Assembly (NCBI GenBank): GCA_005884195.1
Contig: VBBP01000056.1
Coordinates: 1-44,688 of the forward strand
Source: Candidatus Bathyarchaeota archaeon
GTDB taxonomy: Archaea; Thermoproteota; Bathyarchaeia; 40CM-2-53-6
Length of the DNA stretch: 44,688 nucleotides
Reading direction: 5' to 3'
Shown: positions 41,557-44,688 of the stretch, one piece after another
How the letters are laid out: the number at the start of each line of letters is the position of its first letter
Numbering within the stretch: the stretch's first letter is position 1
Translations under genes and position numbers: made by a program
The notes under the pieces: generated by a model
What the model was told of the DNA's origin: nothing
The model's database searches: none
Seen by the model: the letters and a program-made list of their open reading frames with translations, nothing else

Positions 41557-41703
41557 CTATGCGTGTCCGTATCGATGGGAGTCCTTGTCGAAAGTAGTCT
41601 TGCACGATGCCGAACAGAAGTAGAAGGTCTTGTTGTCATGTTTCGAGGTTAACTTCGTCTTCTTCTCATCCACCATCATTCCGCATACCGGGTCTTTCTG
41701 CAT
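41557..41703 (-). CDS. YHS-domain metal-binding protein
   Basis: 48 residues from ATG 41703, preceded by a strong ribosome site GGAGGTGA. The YHS signature is complete: DPVCGMMVDEKK, KTFYFCSASCKTTFDKDSHR. Three cysteines in C-x-M plus C-x3-C positions bind a soft metal such as copper in relatives, which act as metal chaperones or sensors. A longer frame continues upstream to 41883 without any conserved sequence. A TATA box GTTTATCTTA lies on the minus strand near 41756-41765. Confidence 0.8.
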   Translation of the reverse strand: MQKDPVCGMMVDEKKTKLTSKHDNKTFYFCSASCKTTFDKDSHRYGHA

Positions 41704-41915
41704 CAATTCACCTCCCTGGAGCTTCCGGGTGAATATCCCTAGTAGCCGGTATTTGTAAGATAAACTACAGCTTGTCAGTCGGACATATCCGAGGTCTTGG
41801 ACCAGGTTCAAAATCCCAATGGGGTTTTCGACTCGACCCCTGCGAGGTTGCTTCTGGAATCTGGAGCATTCACTTTCTCGCATTATCTTTCTCCAACTAT
41901 CTTCTTGCTCACTGG

Positions 41916-41930
41916 CTAGTTTATCAAATA
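41916..41930 (+). promoter_or_regulatory. TATA-like box and leader of the alpha/beta hydrolase gene
   Basis: TAGTTTATCAAATAT lies about 50-60 bases before the ATG at 41978. The leader then carries GAGGTGA at 41961-41967, a good ribosome site. This 13-base stretch GAGGTGAATTGAT is repeated in inverted form just before the YHS start. Confidence 0.45.
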
Positions 41931-41977
41931 TCCGCGTTCGAGAAACAACTCATTCGCAAAGAGGTGAATTGATAGAT

Positions 41978-42838
41978 ATGAAAAAGGTCATCCCGTTAGC
42001 AATCCTCGCCCTGATACTCATCCCAGCATATGTTGTAGGCGCGAAGTCCGATACCGTATCCGCCCCAAAACCCTCCATAGTTCTTGTACATGGCGCGTGG
42101 GCTGACGGCTCAAGCTGGAGCCGCGTCATCGCCCTCCTCCAAGACAAGGGATACACCGTCTATGCTCCAGCTAACCCCTTGCGGGGTCTGGCGTCCGACT
42201 CAGCTTACATCGCTGACTTTCTCCACAGCATCATAGGACCCATAGTGCTCGTTGGACACTCGTACGGAGGCGCAGTCATTACAAACGCGGCAACAGGAAA
42301 CCCAAACGTCAAAGCACTTGTCTTCATAGACGCGTTCGCGCCAGACCAGGGAGAATCGCTAGGACAATTATCCAGTATCCCGCCCCCGCCCGGCCTATCA
42401 CCCTCCTGCCTTGCAGGAGACCCGACACAAGTCTTCAACTTCGTCCCATTGTCAAGCGGCGGCGTTGACACCTACGTTAAGCCAAGCCTCTTCCCCTCGT
42501 GCTTCGCCAACGATCTTCCGCCTAGCCAAGGAGCAGTCCTCGCGTCCACCCAGCGCGCATTTGCGCTCAGCGCTCTCCCAGAACAGTCTGGAGTTCCTGC
42601 ATGGAAGACGATACCGTCCTGGTATCTTGTCGGGACAATTGACCTGGTAATCCCATCATGGGCCCAGCTCTTCATGGCACAACGCGCCGGCTCCACAATC
42701 GTACAGGTCAGAGCATCTCACCTCTCGATGATATCCCACGCCCCAGCGGTAAGCGACCTGATCCAACAGGCAGCAACAACCGTCACAGGCAACTCCCACT
42801 CGAATTCGCAGCTAGCGCTCGCACTGACCAGCCTCTAG
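41978..42838 (+). CDS. Secreted alpha/beta hydrolase
   Basis: 286 residues from ATG 41978, chosen because it begins a signal peptide (MKKVIPLAILALILIPAYVV) and has GAGGTGA 11 bases before; the frame stays open upstream. Motifs: oxyanion-loop strand IVLVHGAWADGSSW, nucleophile elbow VLVGHSYGG, an aspartate in GTIDLVIPS, and a late histidine in SHLSMISHAP. These fit the esterase/lipase-like hydrolases with an HGAWADGSSW opening. Substrate unknown. Membrane anchoring through the N-terminal helix is possible. Confidence 0.82.
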   Translation: MKKVIPLAILALILIPAYVVGAKSDTVSAPKPSIVLVHGAWADGSSWSRVIALLQDKGYTVYAPANPLRGLASDSAYIADFLHSIIGPIVLVGHSYGGAVITNAATGNPNVKALVFIDAFAPDQGESLGQLSSIPPPPGLSPSCLAGDPTQVFNFVPLSSGGVDTYVKPSLFPSCFANDLPPSQGAVLASTQRAFALSALPEQSGVPAWKTIPSWYLVGTIDLVIPSWAQLFMAQRAGSTIVQVRASHLSMISHAPAVSDLIQQAATTVTGNSHSNSQLALALTSL

Positions 42839-43090
42839 GCAAAACACTAAACTCGGTTGAAGAAATCCCCAAGGGTCTCACATCTCCCGACCCCCGACTA
42901 CATGGTAGATGTGAGCACCACACTTTTTCCTGGAGAGCGGAATCTCCGTAGACAACGCTCCGAGGCCCATCAAAGGACCGGGGGAATTCAAGACAATACT
43001 CAGCCAGGATTCCAAGAAAGCCAGATAGGTTATCTATCAATAATCCAATAATCCTTTTTTTCTCGTCACCGCCAATGACTTGCCGGTGGC

Positions 43091-43918
43091 ATGTCCCTGT
43101 CAGGGATAGCGTGTCCGAAATGTGGAACCAATAATCCTGCAACAGCACGATACTGCTGCGTATGCGGCAATCTCCTTGCACCCGTTTCCCCGGCACAAAC
43201 TGTCACTCCTTCGCTGATGCCCTCGGTGCCTGTGACGACTGCTCCCAGCACCTACTACGGATATGTAGCCTCGTACTATGAAACCGCGCGTGCCACCGCG
43301 ATAGACAGGACAAGAACCGGCCTACTGCTACTCGTAATCGGACTCGTCATCAGTTGGATCCCAACTGTTGGAGCGGTCGGCATCTTCCTCGAAATAGCCG
43401 GGGCAATACTAGTAATCTTGGGACGCCATACCTTTGGACCAGACCACGCTCGAAACGTCCTATTGTCAATCATTATTTTCGTAATTGCCATAGCAGTCGT
43501 TGTCGTGGCAGCGATTTTCACTCTCATTTCAGAACTCCTGCTTTTCCCGCCTGGCGGCGGCCCTCTGGTACCAGCATCCTTCTTCGGCGGGTTTCTTGTT
43601 GCCCTACTGATCGGAATAGCCATCTTCGGTACTGCCGAGGTCCTCTTCACGTACGCGCTGCAGACGAGTAGCGGACGAATACTTCTCTGGTGCGGATATG
43701 CTTCGACTATCTCGACAAGTAGCCTTACATTCTTCGTGTTAAACAATGTACCAAACGTGAGCGTAATTTCAATCATTCCGGCATTATTGTACGGCTACGC
43801 TTACTATCTCGCAAGAGAACGAATTGTTCACGGGGAAATGCCCGCTCCGTCGGCGCCCCGCAAGTACAACTTCCCCGCTAAGTTTCGAGACGTCGTTGAG
43901 CTAGCCGCTAATTCGTAG
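43091..43918 (+). CDS. Zinc-ribbon membrane protein, unknown
   Basis: 275 residues from an ATG. An N-terminal zinc ribbon, CPKCG then CCVCG (residues 8-26), is followed by a linker rich in P, V and T and by five or six membrane helices from about residue 75 (TGLLLLVIGLVISWIPTVGA, ILLSI then IIFVIAIAVVVVAA, and so on). Cytosolic zinc ribbon plus membrane domain is a common archaeal layout of unknown role. A T7 run lies at 43052-43058, before the start. It is intact and stands alone. Confidence 0.6.
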   Translation: MSLSGIACPKCGTNNPATARYCCVCGNLLAPVSPAQTVTPSLMPSVPVTTAPSTYYGYVASYYETARATAIDRTRTGLLLLVIGLVISWIPTVGAVGIFLEIAGAILVILGRHTFGPDHARNVLLSIIIFVIAIAVVVVAAIFTLISELLLFPPGGGPLVPASFFGGFLVALLIGIAIFGTAEVLFTYALQTSSGRILLWCGYASTISTSSLTFFVLNNVPNVSVISIIPALLYGYAYYLARERIVHGEMPAPSAPRKYNFPAKFRDVVELAANS

Positions 43919-44051
43919 AAGCCTGAACCCAGCCTAGCTAGTTAGCGGTCGCGGAAGGCTGACCGTTCTAACTTGCGACGAGGTAAAGGAGAGAACTCTC
44001 TGACTAGCTATTTACCCACTGTCCGAGTAAAAGTAGCAGGGGGTTCGGGAA

Positions 44052-44688
44052 TTGGTAGAGGACTACGATGTTCTGATTGTGGGTGCGGGAATAGGAGGTC
44101 TCGCGTTGGGTTGCGCCCTCGTGTCCAATGGGCGAAAAGTTTGCTTTTTGGAGGCCAGGCCCGGGATAACACGGTCCAAGAGAGGACTAACGCTCCAGCC
44201 CAATGGATTGGCGGCATTAAGAAACCTGGGTCTTCTAGATCGAGTCGCCAGTATAGGGTCCAAGACCACTAAGGTAGCTTGGCATGAAATAGGTAAGAAG
44301 CCACTCGCGACACTTGACTACTCCATTCTCGATCACCCTCACAACCACTTGCTGACAGTTGTCCCTAGCGATCTCGAGCTTGGCCTTCGAGACGCGTTTT
44401 CAAGCCGGGGTGGGATAATCTGCGAATCAACGTCCTTTCGGGACATCCTACCCAACCGATCTGAACGAGTTCTGGTAGAGGCAGAGAGAAACGGTTCTCC
44501 CGTTATGTTCTCCGGAAGAATTATTGTCGGGGCTGATGGTGAAAAGTCAAGAGTAAGGCAGGCGCTTGAAATACCTGCTCGCGTCAAAGAATATCCCGAC
44601 CATTTTCTCTTTCTGCTCACAGGACCCGTTGCCTCACTTCAGTTCGAAGCGAGGCAGTATGTCGCTCGAGGGAAGATGGCGGGTTTCT
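44052..44688 (+). CDS. FAD-dependent monooxygenase, 5' part (cut by window edge)
   Basis: 212 residues are visible from TTG 44052; the gene runs off the window. The Rossmann motif VLIVGAGIGGLALGCALVSN opens it, and the second FAD motif of the PHBH class is in IIVGADGEKSRVRQALEIP. This class uses NAD(P)H and oxygen to hydroxylate small aromatic or isoprenoid compounds; some members (geranylgeranyl reductases, common in archaea) reduce double bonds instead. The R-S-K-R-G-L-T-L-Q-P-N-G stretch favours the hydroxylase type. An A/T box lies near 44006-44016 (AGCTATTTACC). Confidence 0.8.
   Translation, partial: MVEDYDVLIVGAGIGGLALGCALVSNGRKVCFLEARPGITRSKRGLTLQPNGLAALRNLGLLDRVASIGSKTTKVAWHEIGKKPLATLDYSILDHPHNHLLTVVPSDLELGLRDAFSSRGGIICESTSFRDILPNRSERVLVEAERNGSPVMFSGRIIVGADGEKSRVRQALEIPARVKEYPDHFLFLLTGPVASLQFEARQYVARGKMAGF

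Noticed and set aside
1-44688. CRISPR arrays, transposases, phage genes, rRNA
   Set aside because: No regularly spaced repeats with unique spacers, no DDE or recombinase genes, and no rRNA-like stretch were seen.

Overview
The window is archaeal. It carries a CDC48/VAT-type double-AAA ATPase, an archaeal EF-1 beta subunit beside the four-CxxC zinc-ribbon protein typical of archaeal translation, a PhoU protein with an AbrB-like N-terminus, single-domain KaiC-like ATPases, and many genes with an A/T-rich TATA-like box about 25-35 bases before the start and little or no leader. TTG and GTG starts are common. One gene (36655-37098) resembles a family I associate with Nitrososphaeria, so a mesophilic TACK-group archaeon (Thaumarchaeota/Bathyarchaeia-like) is my best guess. 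I could not test that placement.

Layout. 1-4040: the end of a VapBC pair, a conserved unknown protein, a CaCA-type exchanger, a zinc-ribbon/LOR-like protein and a small membrane protein. 4150-9270: a housekeeping block with translation zinc ribbon + aEF-1 beta, winged-helix protein, CDC48, winged-helix protein, thioredoxin and PhoU regulator. 9810-12407: a KaiC-like module with an orphan helical protein divergent from it. 12407-14880: a degenerate M48-like protein, a TfoX-like fragment, a frameshifted VOC gene, a membrane protein and a small Cys protein. 14947-17014: LarC (nickel-pincer cofactor) with an ECF-S-like membrane protein. 17019-20312: small unknown genes, a 51-residue C2H2 finger missed by length cut-offs, and a DUF885-like metallopeptidase. 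20785-31270: large secreted proteins (PKD/dockerin-like; phosphoesterase + PKD + Ig array + beta-propeller; Ig array + CxxC domains) with a decayed GNAT gene between them. 31377-36329: MFS exporter, small ORFs, a frameshifted membrane protein, a secreted protein and an ABC exporter. 36655-39642: the second KaiC-like module with a divergent DUF6659-like gene. 39910-44688: small secreted CxxC protein, small zinc protein, RibD-C/DHFR-like reductase, YHS protein, secreted alpha/beta hydrolase, zinc-ribbon membrane protein and a cut-off FAD monooxygenase.

Two patterns stand out. First, a four-gene cassette (helical protein, winged-helix protein, KaiC-like ATPase, membrane protein) occurs twice, 27 kb apart, with stop/start overlaps joining its first three genes. 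The ATPases are roughly three-quarters identical by eye while the membrane proteins are unrelated. This looks like a signalling module with an interchangeable membrane partner. Second, a roughly 200-bp non-coding element occurs at least four times, always in + orientation and always between genes, plus one probable fragment. I could not assign it to a known family.

Several genes are broken by indels, two of them at 5-base homopolymers (24044-24048, 33400-33404). Either the assembly has homopolymer errors or these genes are decaying or variable. No rRNA, confident tRNA, CRISPR array or transposase was seen.
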